NCBI RefSeq assembly: GCF_900111035.1 | Contig: NZ_FOFU01000007.1 | Coordinates: forward strand, 1 to 64,000 | Direction of reading: 5' to 3' | DNA length: 64,000 bases | DNA from: Treponema bryantii | GTDB taxonomy: Bacteria > Spirochaetota > Spirochaetia > Treponematales > Treponemataceae | Part shown: piece after piece, positions 7,533 through 16,950 of the stretch | How the letters are laid out: each line of letters starts with the position of its first letter | Numbering within the stretch: the first letter of the stretch is position 1 | Translations under genes and position numbers: made by a program | The notes under the pieces: generated by a model | The model's input: only the letters and a program-made list of their open reading frames with translations | What the model was told of the DNA's origin: nothing | Database searches by the model: none

Positions 7533-10500
7533 ATGTCTAACGATATCGCAATTATTGGTATGTCAGTAAATCTGCCTGGAATTTCAAACTTGAAAGATTT
7601 ATGGACTCTGTTGAAAAACAAAGAAACTTTAGTAAGAAAGTTTCCTGATGGACGTATTAAAGATTATGAATCTTATTTTAAGTATCTGAAACAAATTGGA
7701 ATACATGAACCTGACTCTGATACTATTGAGTTTTATGATGGATGTTATTTTGACAATGTTAAAAAATTTGATTCTGATTTTTTCAGTTTCTCACCAAAAA
7801 TTGCGTCTGTTACAGATCCTCAGCAAAGACTTCTGTTAAAAACTGTATATATGGCTCTAGAAGATAGTGGTTATGTAAATGATAAAATAGAAAATACTGA
7901 TACTGGAGTTTTTATCGGATTTGCTGCTAACCCTGGTAATATGTACTCTGACTACTTATATCGAGTTGACTACAGTTTGTCTCAGGTTTCATTGACTGGT
8001 GTAATTCCATCAATGTTTGCAAACAGATTATCATATATTTTTAATTTACATGGTCCAAGTACAGTACTTGATTGTGCATGTTCTTCTAGTTTGGTTGCAG
8101 TTCATAATGCGAAAAATGCAATTCTTGCAGGAGAATGTTCTATGGCAATTGTGGCAGGTTCAAGAATTGTATATACTCCACTGAATTCACAAACTTCAAG
8201 TATTGGAATTGAATCTCCAGATGGATTTACAAGAACATTCGATGTAAATGCAAATGGTACAGGATATGGAGAAGGTTCTGGAGCAATTATTTTAAAACGA
8301 TTGGATGAAGCTGTCAGAGATGGAGATAATATTTATGCTGTTATAAAAGGTAGTGCAGTAAATCACGATGGACATAAAGATAGTATTACTACTCCTGAAT
8401 CAAAATCGCAGGCAATTCTTCTTAATCAAGCATGGAAAAATGCAGAAATAGATCCAAGAAGTGTTAAATATATTGAAGCTCATGGTACAGCAACAAGAAT
8501 TGGAGATCCGATAGAAGTTGAAGGTTTAAGACAAGCATTTAAAGATTATGAAGATTATAAATGCTATGTTGGAACAATTAAAACAAATATTGGTCACTTA
8601 TATGAAGGATCTGGTATTATGGCAATCATCAAATCTGCTTTGATCGCTAAGAATAGAATGATTCCTCCAATTGCGAATTTTGAACAACCAAATCCAATAT
8701 TAAATATTCCAGACAGTCCTGTGATTATTCCTACAGAAAATATTCCTATACAAGAAGATAAGTTTCATCTTGGAATAAGTGCTTTTGGTTTAGGTGGTAC
8801 AAACTGTCATATAGTATTGGAAAATTATGATTTTGAAGACACTAATACTAGCGATGATAGTAATTACTATTTTACAATAAGTTCTAAAACAGATACTTCA
8901 TTAGTAAAATTAATACAAAGTTATAGAAACTTTATTTTGGATAACAAGGATTTGAATTTAAGAGATTTTTGTTATTCAACTAACTATTCAAGAGGATATT
9001 ATGATATCAAATTTGGATTGAAAATTTCTTCTCTTTCTGAATTAGAAAGTATTCTTTCAGATATTTTAAATGAATCTTCTTATGAGAATGAATATACATA
9101 TATAACAAATTCTAAATTAATAAAAAAATCTCTAAATGAATGTAATGATGCAATTCTCAATACATGGATAGAAAAAAATATCTTAAAATTGGATGATTTA
9201 AATTATTCAAAAAATGCAAGAAAGATAACATTACCAAATTATGAATTTGAAGAAAAAGAAAATTGGATTGAATTTCCAAAGGATTATCAAATTACTTGTT
9301 TAAAAAATACATATTCATTTACAAATTCAACATTAACTAATGAAATTGTTTTTGTTCCATGTGAATATTCAGATCCTAACTATTCAAAGAATAAAGCTGT
9401 AATCATAAAAGATTCAGAAAATGAATTATCATTTGCAAAAGATAAATTAAATAATATTTCAATTTATGATATTAATGTAAGTGATTTATTAAAAGATGAA
9501 GAGTCACAAATTGAAATAGTTAAGCAACTTGTAGAATTTGTAAAAGATAATTCTATTGAAAACATTATCTTTGCATTGGCTGATGAGAAAACAAAAGCAG
9601 TTTCTTATGATGAATTTAAAAAGCGTATCAGAAAGAACTTATATACACTTTTCTTATTATCTAAAGAAATTATTTTAACTGGATTAAATCTAAGTCTCTC
9701 AGTTTTAACTGAAAATTCAATAAAAGTTAAAGATTCAGATATTCCTGAGGTCCCAGAAAACGCTTCTCTTGCTGGTTTCCTGAAAGTTATTCAAAGAGAA
9801 TATCCTTCCTTGAAAACAAAAATGATTGATCTTTCTGGTAGTTATAATTCTGATTCTGTTTTAGCTGAAATTTTCTCAGACAGAGAAGGGTTATATTGTA
9901 TTAGAAATAATACTCTATATCATGAAGAATTTAAGGAATATACATTCAAAAATAATGCGAATGAAAGTAAAGAATATATCAAGAATAATGGTGTATATTT
10001 GATTACAGGTGGTACTGGAGGAATCGGTCTAGAAGTTTGTAAACATTTTGCTTCAATCAATAATAATATATCTCTTGTATTAGTTAATAGAACAAAACTT
10101 CCGGATATTTCAACTTGGCAGGATTATGTTAAAAACCCTGAAAATCCAAAAGTTGCTGTAAAAATACAACAACTCTTAGATTTAAAAAATACAGGAGTAA
10201 AATTATATCTATATAATTGTGATATTTCTGAAGAAGAACAAGTTAAAGCTATTATTAGTAAAGTAAATAACGAAGTTGGTAAAATCAATGGTGTTGTTCA
10301 TGCTGCTGGTGTTCCTGGAAAAAGTATTATTCAGAATAAATCATTAAATGAATTTGATTCTGTCATTCGTCCAAAAATGTTAGGAAGTTATATATTGGAG
10401 AAACTTGTTCCACCTGCAGAAGTTGATTTCTATTTATATTTTTCTTCAGTAGCAACAACTTTCCCATCAGCTGGACAATCTGATTATGCAGCTGGTAATT

Positions 10501-11117
10501 ATTATTTGGATACTATCGCAATTAATGATAGTGAGAAAAATTTGAGAAAAGTTACATGTGATTGGGTAGCTTGGAAAGAAGTTGGAATGGCTGTTGATTA
10601 TAATACAAATTTTGATACTACATTCAAAGCTATTACTAATTCGGAAGGTATTCAGGTAATTGATGATATTTTAAGATCTAATAAGCCAAGAATTTTTGGC
10701 GGTAGAATATATTATGAAAGTGATATCATTCAATTTTTACGTGATTTCCAGATTAATCTGTCTGATAATATTGAAGAAAAGATTACAACTATGTTGCATA
10801 CAAAAGAAGATGTGTCTGCCAAAAAATATTTAGAACACAAGAAAAAAATTGATGCTATTCAGGTTGATGTTACAAGTGGAAATGATGAATTTAAAGAATT
10901 AGTTATACTTGTAGCCAGATGTTGGTCTAATTGTCTTGGTTTTTCTGAATTCGATGCTAATGATGATTTTTTGGAGTGTGGAGGAGATTCTATTTCTGCA
11001 CTTTCAATAGTATCAGATCTGTCAATTTATTTAGGTGAAGAAGTCAGCTTATCTTCATTTATGCTGCATTCTACTATTAATTCATTGGCAAAATATATTG
11101 GTGGATTAAAAAAATAA
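7533..11117 (+). CDS. AT-less polyketide synthase, KS-KR-ACP
   Basis: A 1194-residue single-module type I polyketide synthase. The ketosynthase (about 1-425) has the full triad: Cys183 (DCACSSSL), His317 (EAHGTAT) and His355 (NIGHL). Residues 430-600 are the post-KS linker seen in trans-AT modules (ITLPNYEF). Residues 600-800 are the structural half of a ketoreductase (SLAGFLKVIQREYPSL). The catalytic ketoreductase follows, with TGGTGGIG near 822 and the Ser/Tyr/Asn set in FSSVATTF and SDYAAGNYY. The carrier domain has GGDSIS with the phosphopantetheine Ser1153. There is no acyltransferase, dehydratase or thioesterase domain, so malonyl loading must come from a separate protein and release from another enzyme. 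The expected product is a beta-hydroxyacyl thioester. ATG 7533 follows GGAG by 9 bases; a TTG at 7527 is less likely. Confidence 0.9.
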   Translation: MSNDIAIIGMSVNLPGISNLKDLWTLLKNKETLVRKFPDGRIKDYESYFKYLKQIGIHEPDSDTIEFYDGCYFDNVKKFDSDFFSFSPKIASVTDPQQRLLLKTVYMALEDSGYVNDKIENTDTGVFIGFAANPGNMYSDYLYRVDYSLSQVSLTGVIPSMFANRLSYIFNLHGPSTVLDCACSSSLVAVHNAKNAILAGECSMAIVAGSRIVYTPLNSQTSSIGIESPDGFTRTFDVNANGTGYGEGSGAIILKRLDEAVRDGDNIYAVIKGSAVNHDGHKDSITTPESKSQAILLNQAWKNAEIDPRSVKYIEAHGTATRIGDPIEVEGLRQAFKDYEDYKCYVGTIKTNIGHLYEGSGIMAIIKSALIAKNRMIPPIANFEQPNPILNIPDSPVIIPTENIPIQEDKFHLGISAFGLGGTNCHIVLENYDFEDTNTSDDSNYYFTISSKTDTSLVKLIQSYRNFILDNKDLNLRDFCYSTNYSRGYYDIKFGLKISSLSELESILSDILNESSYENEYTYITNSKLIKKSLNECNDAILNTWIEKNILKLDDLNYSKNARKITLPNYEFEEKENWIEFPKDYQITCLKNTYSFTNSTLTNEIVFVPCEYSDPNYSKNKAVIIKDSENELSFAKDKLNNISIYDINVSDLLKDEESQIEIVKQLVEFVKDNSIENIIFALADEKTKAVSYDEFKKRIRKNLYTLFLLSKEIILTGLNLSLSVLTENSIKVKDSDIPEVPENASLAGFLKVIQREYPSLKTKMIDLSGSYNSDSVLAEIFSDREGLYCIRNNTLYHEEFKEYTFKNNANESKEYIKNNGVYLITGGTGGIGLEVCKHFASINNNISLVLVNRTKLPDISTWQDYVKNPENPKVAVKIQQLLDLKNTGVKLYLYNCDISEEEQVKAIISKVNNEVGKINGVVHAAGVPGKSIIQNKSLNEFDSVIRPKMLGSYILEKLVPPAEVDFYLYFSSVATTFPSAGQSDYAAGNYYLDTIAINDSEKNLRKVTCDWVAWKEVGMAVDYNTNFDTTFKAITNSEGIQVIDDILRSNKPRIFGGRIYYESDIIQFLRDFQINLSDNIEEKITTMLHTKEDVSAKKYLEHKKKIDAIQVDVTSGNDEFKELVILVARCWSNCLGFSEFDANDDFLECGGDSISALSIVSDLSIYLGEEVSLSSFMLHSTINSLAKYIGGLKK

Positions 11118-11128
11118 GGAAAATAGTA

Positions 11129-12460
11129 ATGATAGATCTAACTAATAATAAAATTTTAAAATCTATTGTATTATTTACAATACCAATTTTTATTGGTGAG
11201 TTTTTACAACAATTGTACACTTTGGTTGATAGTATTTTTGTTGGACGATTCATTGATACTGCTGCACTCGCATCGATTGGTGCTGTTCAGCCAATATATG
11301 GATTAATAACTTCAATATTTCTTGGAGTTTCTATTGGATTTTCCATTTTATTGGCATATCAAAAGGGTGAAGGAAAATCAGAGGAATATTCCAAAACAAT
11401 TTATACTTTATTCATTGTAACAATTGTGTTCTATTTAATATTATTTTTCCTAAAGAATATCATTACAGATGGTATTGTCTCATTTATGCATTTATCACCA
11501 GATATTTCTGAAAATGGAATTATATATTTAAATATATTGATGCAAGGGATGATTTTCTGTTTTGTTCAATTATCATTAGGTGCAATTTTACGAGCTTTTG
11601 GAGATACTAAGACACCATTGATTATGTCAATTTCAGGAAGTTTGATTAATATTGTATTAGATTATATTTTTGTAGGAAGACTGAAATGGGGTATAAAAGG
11701 AGCTGCTTATGCAACTTTGATTGCACAGTTAGCTTCTCTTGTATTGATTTTGCCAGCAGTATTTTATATCTATAAAATAAAATTTAAGCATATTATTAGC
11801 GTCAAATTCTCTTTAAGTTATTTAAAGCGTGCAGTCTTGTATGGAATCCCATTAGCTATACAGTATATATTCCTTTCAATTGGTGTAATTTTATTAGTTA
11901 AAATTATTCTTCCATTAGGGGTTACTGTTATGGGGGCCTTTACAATTATAGGAAGACTTGAACCATTTATTTCTATGCTATTTTTGAATCTTTCAAGTGG
12001 ATTAACTACTTTTACTGCACAAAATTATGGTGCAGAAAAATATGATAGAATAAAAGAAGGATTAAAAAAGGTATTACTTACAGTATTTGTGCTTTCTATA
12101 ATTGAGGGCGTGGGTGTCATTATTTGTTCTGGTTATATTTCAGGCATATTTACTACAGATATAAATACTAAGAAAATAGTGATTGATTACCTGGTAATAA
12201 CAAGTCCATTTTTATTCTTGTATGGAATTATGGTAGTTTATCATGGTTTCTTAAATGGCTTAGGAAAAACAATTGTTCCACTTATCTGTACTATTATTTC
12301 CTTTTTGGTTGTTAGAATCCCATTATCATATTTCTTTAGAGATTGGTTTGGTTATAAAGGACTGATGTGGACTGTTGTAATAGGTTGGTTTGTTGGGTTG
12401 GTTTATACCTATATCAGCAAAGTTATAATATTCAAAAAAAAAGATTTTCAAAATAAATAA
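11129..12460 (+). CDS. MATE-family multidrug/natural-product exporter
   Basis: A 443-residue protein with about 12 hydrophobic helices in two homologous halves and the N-terminal MATE pattern (LFTIPIFIGEFLQQLYTLVDSIFVGRF). MATE proteins expel small molecules in exchange for Na+ or H+. It begins 11 bases after the synthase stop with AAGGAAA as ribosome site, in the same operon. It may export the acylated product or an intermediate, or give self-resistance. This duplicates the apparent role of the ABC/HlyD exporter, so two different products, or self-protection, should be considered. Confidence 0.9.
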   Translation: MIDLTNNKILKSIVLFTIPIFIGEFLQQLYTLVDSIFVGRFIDTAALASIGAVQPIYGLITSIFLGVSIGFSILLAYQKGEGKSEEYSKTIYTLFIVTIVFYLILFFLKNIITDGIVSFMHLSPDISENGIIYLNILMQGMIFCFVQLSLGAILRAFGDTKTPLIMSISGSLINIVLDYIFVGRLKWGIKGAAYATLIAQLASLVLILPAVFYIYKIKFKHIISVKFSLSYLKRAVLYGIPLAIQYIFLSIGVILLVKIILPLGVTVMGAFTIIGRLEPFISMLFLNLSSGLTTFTAQNYGAEKYDRIKEGLKKVLLTVFVLSIIEGVGVIICSGYISGIFTTDINTKKIVIDYLVITSPFLFLYGIMVVYHGFLNGLGKTIVPLICTIISFLVVRIPLSYFFRDWFGYKGLMWTVVIGWFVGLVYTYISKVIIFKKKDFQNK

Positions 12461-12470
12461 GCTGCTAGAT

Positions 12471-12513
12471 TAAATAGAAATATAATCATAATTTCAGGTT
12501 ATATTTCTATTTA
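12471..12513 (+). terminator. 15-bp perfect stem-loop between MATE and ligase genes
   Basis: TAAATAGAAATATAA (12471-12485) pairs exactly with TTATATTTCTATTTA (12499-12513) around a 13-base loop, followed by a T/A-rich stretch. It could terminate or attenuate transcription before the acyl ligase gene. Confidence 0.55.
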
Positions 12514-12541
12514 ATTATTTACTTAATTAAGAGAGGATGAA

Positions 12542-14029
12542 ATGCAAAACTTATATTCAATTATTAAAGCTAATACTCCAAAATTTGGTGATAGAGTTCT
12601 TATAAAATATCGAAAAGATAATAAAGTTATAGAAAAAACATATTCTGATTTATTTAATGATTCAAATAAGTTGATTAACTATTTTACACAGGAAAATATT
12701 AAAAATAAAAAAATAGCTATTATTTCTGAAAATTCATATGAATTCTTTGTTTGCTTTATTGCAGGTATTTCTACAAATAATATTCTTATTCCATTGGATA
12801 ACAGATTACCAGAAGATAAATTAGATTATCTAATTAAAACTTCAGAGACTTCTATTTTATTGTATTCGAATAATATTAAAGGTTTAGTTGATAAACTTAA
12901 TACTCAAGTGCAGAAATATTGTATGCAGGATTTGTTATTAGTAGACGCATCTACAGAACTTCCAAATGTCGACTCAAATCCTGATGATGTATGTTTGATT
13001 ATGTATACATCTGGATCTACCGGAGAAAGTAAAGGTGTAATGCTTTCTCAGAATAATTTTATTATCAATACAAAGGCTATTATTGAAACAGCAAACATGC
13101 CAGAGCGTTATTCAGAACTTAGTGTTCTTCCTATGTTTCACATATATGCACTTTCTTTAGATGTAATTTGGCCATTACTTTATGGAAATACAATTGTTCT
13201 TAGTAGCGGAATGAGTTCAATTTTGTCAGAATTAAAAGAATTTAACATTTATCATATTTGTGTAGTTCCAATGCTTGCTGAGTATATATGTAATGCACTT
13301 CTTCTCGAATTGAAAAAGAATCCGGCATGTTCTAGACAAGAAATAAAAAATAAAGTTGTTGGTGATGTTCTTAAACGATTTGCAATTGGTGGTGCATATA
13401 TTAATACTGAATTAAGGAAAGAACTTCAGTCATTTGGAATTGATGCTTATGTAGGTTATGGAATGACAGAATGTGTTGTTGTTGCGACCGATGAAGGAGT
13501 CCGAATAAAAAAAGGGTCTGTAGGTCAAGTTTTGCCATGTAATACAATTAAAATAATTGATGACGAAATCTGTATAAAAGGTCAAAATGTGATGAAAGGA
13601 TATTACAATAATCCTGAGGCAACAGCAGAAGTATTAATTGATGGTTATTTACATTCAGGAGATATTGGTTATTTAGATATTAATAACTATTTGTATATAA
13701 TTGGCAAGAAAAAGAATTTGATTATTACTTCCAATGGTGAAAATGTATCTCCTGAAGAACTTGAAAAACAACTTTTGGAATTTGAAGGAATAAAGGAACT
13801 TATTGTTTATCAGAAGAACGATATAATTGCATTAGAAGTTTTTCCAGATATGAAATATTTTAATGGTAAAGATCAAAAAGAAATTCTAAAATATTTTTCT
13901 GAAAAAGTTCGATTATTAAATAATAAAAATCCTGGATATAAACATATTAAAGAAGTTTCACTCCGAGATACAGAATTTGAAAAAACATCGACTATGAAAA
14001 TTAAAAGAGAAAACTATTATTATAAGTAA
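12542..14029 (+). CDS. AMP-forming acyl-CoA/acyl-ACP ligase
   Basis: A 495-residue ANL-superfamily enzyme that would activate a carboxylic acid as the acyl-adenylate and pass it to CoA or a carrier protein. Motifs: P-loop IMYTSGSTGESKGV, GYGMTECVV, the hinge region LHSGDIGYLDINNYLYIIGKKK, and the C-terminal catalytic lysine region TSTMKIKR. All key elements are present. The pattern is close to fatty-acid ligases of the FadD/FAAL type; CoA versus ACP as acceptor cannot be told from sequence. In this cluster it probably provides the starter acyl group for the ketosynthase. RBS GAGG lies just before ATG 12542. It is the last gene of the cluster. Confidence 0.9.
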   Translation: MQNLYSIIKANTPKFGDRVLIKYRKDNKVIEKTYSDLFNDSNKLINYFTQENIKNKKIAIISENSYEFFVCFIAGISTNNILIPLDNRLPEDKLDYLIKTSETSILLYSNNIKGLVDKLNTQVQKYCMQDLLLVDASTELPNVDSNPDDVCLIMYTSGSTGESKGVMLSQNNFIINTKAIIETANMPERYSELSVLPMFHIYALSLDVIWPLLYGNTIVLSSGMSSILSELKEFNIYHICVVPMLAEYICNALLLELKKNPACSRQEIKNKVVGDVLKRFAIGGAYINTELRKELQSFGIDAYVGYGMTECVVVATDEGVRIKKGSVGQVLPCNTIKIIDDEICIKGQNVMKGYYNNPEATAEVLIDGYLHSGDIGYLDINNYLYIIGKKKNLIITSNGENVSPEELEKQLLEFEGIKELIVYQKNDIIALEVFPDMKYFNGKDQKEILKYFSEKVRLLNNKNPGYKHIKEVSLRDTEFEKTSTMKIKRENYYYK

Positions 14030-14034
14030 TTATT

Positions 14035-14081
14035 TTTTTGTGTTTATTTATGCGATTGTCTTGCATAAATAAACACAAAAA
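14035..14081 (+). terminator. 19-bp perfect stem-loop closing the biosynthetic cluster
   Basis: The arms 14035-14053 and 14063-14081 are exactly complementary (TTTTTGTG..ATGC / GCAT..CACAAAAA) around a 9-base loop. It marks the end of the AT-rich cluster; coding sequence after it has a different, less AT-rich composition. Confidence 0.7.
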
Positions 14082-14119
14082 TAAAAAAATCTAGCGTTTC
14101 TTCATATCTCGTTGTAAAA

Positions 14120-14157
14120 TATATGGTTAGATGAATTCATTTTTATTTAACCATATA
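14120..14157 (+). promoter_or_regulatory. Inverted repeat flanking the start codon of the EAL gene
   Basis: TATATGGTTA (14120-14129) and TAACCATATA (14148-14157) are exact inverted repeats, one directly before and one inside the coding start. In mRNA the ATG would lie at the base of the loop. No clear Shine-Dalgarno precedes this ATG. Confidence 0.4.
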
Positions 14158-16089
14158 AAATTTCAAATCGCATCGCTCTCAATCATGTTGATTCTTGAAG
14201 TCATCTATTTTTTACGTCCGAAAATCAAACTGCTTTCAAACAAAATCTTTTCTGTTTTGATGGTGAGTGCATTACTCTATCTGCTGTTTGATTTTGCTAC
14301 AGTTTTTGCACTTGTTTATTTTGATTCATGTCCGATCTGGTTTGTTCGTTTTACGCACCAGGGCTTTATTATTTTTCTGTATATCGCTCTTTCATGTATC
14401 TATCTCTATATTGATATACTTAATCGCGATCAGAGACGTTATTCAAAGCCGGAGCTTTCGGTAATCATTGTTTCGTATGTTTTCGCTCTGGCTTCTGTTC
14501 TTTTTGCACCAATAGATTATTATATAGAAGAAGATGGAATTTATTCCTTTGGATTGATGGTAAATTGTGTTTATGCAGTTCTTATCATCTATTCTGCAAT
14601 GACGGTTTTTCAGACCCTTCGACACTGGAAAAATAAGGCTCACCGTAAACAGAAAATCTGTGTACTTATGACTATGGCACTTTGGGTTGGATTCGGTGGC
14701 ATTCAGATTATTGAGCCAAAGATTTTAATTTCCAGTGTTGGTATTTCTGCCATCATTCTTCTGATGTTCCTGTCGCTTGAAAATCCTTCTGAATATCTTG
14801 ATAGTGAAACCCGAGCCTTTAATTACTATGCGCTTAAAACTGTTTTGCAGGAATTTATGAGCTGCAAAAAAAATTATGCGATAGTAAGCATGGAACTTGA
14901 TGAAGCGTCAATCATTGAAAACTATGTAGGTACAAATGTAATTGCAGAAACTCTGGTTGAAATAAAACAATTTGTTGAAAAATCTTTTAAAACCCAGTGT
15001 TACCGCATGAACCGAATGACGCTTGCTTTTATTGTAGACAACAAGCATATTTCAAAAATCGATACCTGCCTTGAGATTCTTGCAGACAGATTCTCTCGTC
15101 CATGGGAGCTTAAAGACAGATCTGTTCGTCTGAATGCTCATGCCAATGTTCTTTTCTGTCCTGAAGATTTCCCTTTTGATGGACAGGTTGTTGAACTGCT
15201 TGACTTTGCTGAAGATACAGAAACCTACGGTCGTTCTATCGGCTTTATCAGACGAATTGATGATAAGGCCCGCGAAAAGCGAATCCGAAGCCGACAGATT
15301 CTTCATATTGTTTCTGAATCTATAAAGAATAATTCTATCGTAATGTATTATCAGCCGATTTATAGTCTTGCCGAAAAGAGATTTACAAATGCCGAGGCTC
15401 TTGTACGTCTTAAAGATGAAAATACTATCGGTTATGTTTCTCCTGAAGAGTTTATTCCGCTTGCTGAAAAGAAAGGCATGATTATGCCACTCAGTAATCT
15501 GATTTTTAATCATGTATTTGCATTCATGTCTGAAAACAATCTAAAAAAACAGCATATGAATCATATAGAGGTAAACCTCTCCGGACTGCAATCTGTAGAT
15601 GCAAATCTTCCAAAACTCATGAAGTCACTTTTGATGAAGTATAATATTGCACCAGACTGTGTTAATCTTGAAATTACAGAATCTATTGCAGTAACTTCGG
15701 GCTACATGCTCAAAAAGAATATGGAAGAGCTTAAGAAGTTCGGCTGTTCATTCTCTATGGATGATTTTGGTACTGGTTATTCAAATCTTTCCAGAATAGC
15801 TAAAGCAGATTTTGAAATGATCAAAATTGATAAGAGCCTTTTATGGCCTTGTTTTAAAGAAGATGAGACTGAAGGAACTAAGAATGCAAAGATTCTTCTG
15901 GAAAATATGATTTCAATGCTCCTCAAGATGGGACGAAAGATTGTTGTTGAGGGAATTGAAACAAAAGAGCAGTTTGATTACCTTGCAAGTCTTGGCATCA
16001 CTTATGCTCAGGGCTTCTATTTCAGTAAGCCGATTCCAGAAGAAGAGTTCGTTAAGTTTATTGCTGAGAAGAATTCGAAGCGTTCTTAG
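14131..16089 (+). CDS. Membrane EAL-domain c-di-GMP phosphodiesterase with degenerate GGDEF
   Basis: A 652-residue protein. Residues 1-220 form about seven membrane helices, like the 7TM sensor of diguanylate cyclases. Residues 235-380 match a GGDEF fold in outline but the signature position reads RMNRMTL, so it should not make c-di-GMP. Residues 400-645 are an EAL domain with NAEALVRL, the ExTES segment (EITES), DDFGTGYS, KIDKS and VEGIET, all metal and substrate residues of active enzymes. Predicted role: hydrolysis of c-di-GMP to pGpG in answer to a membrane signal, affecting motility. Its 3' end overlaps the convergent methyltransferase gene by 32 bases. Confidence 0.88.
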   Translation: MNSFLFNHIKFQIASLSIMLILEVIYFLRPKIKLLSNKIFSVLMVSALLYLLFDFATVFALVYFDSCPIWFVRFTHQGFIIFLYIALSCIYLYIDILNRDQRRYSKPELSVIIVSYVFALASVLFAPIDYYIEEDGIYSFGLMVNCVYAVLIIYSAMTVFQTLRHWKNKAHRKQKICVLMTMALWVGFGGIQIIEPKILISSVGISAIILLMFLSLENPSEYLDSETRAFNYYALKTVLQEFMSCKKNYAIVSMELDEASIIENYVGTNVIAETLVEIKQFVEKSFKTQCYRMNRMTLAFIVDNKHISKIDTCLEILADRFSRPWELKDRSVRLNAHANVLFCPEDFPFDGQVVELLDFAEDTETYGRSIGFIRRIDDKAREKRIRSRQILHIVSESIKNNSIVMYYQPIYSLAEKRFTNAEALVRLKDENTIGYVSPEEFIPLAEKKGMIMPLSNLIFNHVFAFMSENNLKKQHMNHIEVNLSGLQSVDANLPKLMKSLLMKYNIAPDCVNLEITESIAVTSGYMLKKNMEELKKFGCSFSMDDFGTGYSNLSRIAKADFEMIKIDKSLLWPCFKEDETEGTKNAKILLENMISMLLKMGRKIVVEGIETKEQFDYLASLGITYAQGFYFSKPIPEEEFVKFIAEKNSKRS

Positions 16090-16807
16090 ACGCCAGTCCT
16101 GCCATTTTATTAAATGTCTTTTCCAGATACTGTGCTTCACCCTCTGAAAGACTTGCCCGACTTAAAACACTTCTCCAGAAATTTTCCATATCTTCGCGGC
16201 CCGGCATTTTAAAGAACCCGATTTTCTGCATATCATCTGTAATTGTTTTTACGGTCTGATCTACGCGCTCCAGAGTAAGCGGTGTATAACCTCGGTATTC
16301 ACCTTTTTTTTGTTTAAGGGAATAACGGAAAAGATGATAGCTCATAATCTGAACTGCATGGCTAAGATTTAAAGAGCCGAAACCATCTGAAGAAGGTATT
16401 GTAACTCCAAGATTACATTCATCAAGCTGTTCATCTGTAAGTCCGGTGCGTTCGTTTCCAAAGATAACGGCAACCTTTCCAGAATTGTTTGTGGTTGTGT
16501 CTGCCATCTCTGCAAATTCCTCTGGCAGAAGCAGTTTGCCACGTTTTTTACCCCGACGTCTTGTTGTGCCAGCGCAAATTGAACAATCGCTTGTTGCCTC
16601 TGTTATAGAATTGAAGAATCTGGCATTATCAAAAATTGCACCAGCATGAATTGCAAGTACGTGAATATGTTCAATGTCGTAGTCTGCTTTGTTGCCGACA
16701 ATTCGTAAATCACTTATATCATTATTAGCCATGGCGCGGCATGCAGCACCAATATTTCTTGATTCATCCGGATGGTCTAATACAATTACAATATTTGAAA
16801 GGTTCAT
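16058..16807 (-). CDS. trmJ: TrmJ-like tRNA 2'-O-methyltransferase (SpoU/TrmH superfamily)
   Basis: A 249-residue SPOUT methyltransferase. Motif 1 appears as HPDESRNIGAACRAM near the start, motif 2 as VAVIFGNERTGLTDEQL, and motif 3 as IPSSDGFGSLNLSHAVQIMSY. The C-terminal helical tail and length fit TrmJ, which methylates ribose at tRNA position 32. Other SpoU members (rRNA methyltransferases) cannot be excluded. The ATG follows a TATACT box by 7 bases with no Shine-Dalgarno, so the message is probably leaderless. Confidence 0.8.
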   Translation of the reverse strand: MNLSNIVIVLDHPDESRNIGAACRAMANNDISDLRIVGNKADYDIEHIHVLAIHAGAIFDNARFFNSITEATSDCSICAGTTRRRGKKRGKLLLPEEFAEMADTTTNNSGKVAVIFGNERTGLTDEQLDECNLGVTIPSSDGFGSLNLSHAVQIMSYHLFRYSLKQKKGEYRGYTPLTLERVDQTVKTITDDMQKIGFFKMPGREDMENFWRSVLSRASLSEGEAQYLEKTFNKMAGLASKNASNSSQQ

Positions 16808-16814
16808 AAAAATC

Positions 16815-16820
16815 AGTATA
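16815..16820 (-). promoter_or_regulatory. -10 box of a leaderless trmJ promoter
   Basis: TATACT on the minus strand ends 7 bases before the ATG, placing the expected transcription start at or next to the A of the start codon. Confidence 0.5.
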
Positions 16821-16870
16821 AGAAAAAAAGCGGTTTATGGCAAATGAGTTAATTTTTGTAAAAAAAACAC

Positions 16871-16905
16871 TTGCACAATTATTCAAATGACATTATTATT
16901 TGAAT
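16871..16905 (+). promoter_or_regulatory. Promoter and ArsR-type operator of the metal efflux operon
   Basis: TTGCAC (16871-16876), a 17-base spacer and TATTAT (16894-16899) make a good housekeeping promoter. An inverted repeat, ATTCAAAT (16881-16888) and ATTTGAAT (16898-16905), lies across the spacer and -10 box, where a bound repressor would block RNA polymerase. A second, looser repeat (TTGAATGTTTGTTCAA) follows at 16916-16931. This is the expected placement for autoregulation by the ArsR protein encoded just downstream. Confidence 0.7.
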
Positions 16906-16950
16906 AGCTGCTCAATTGAATGTTTGTTCAAATGAACAGCAGGAGTCTCA

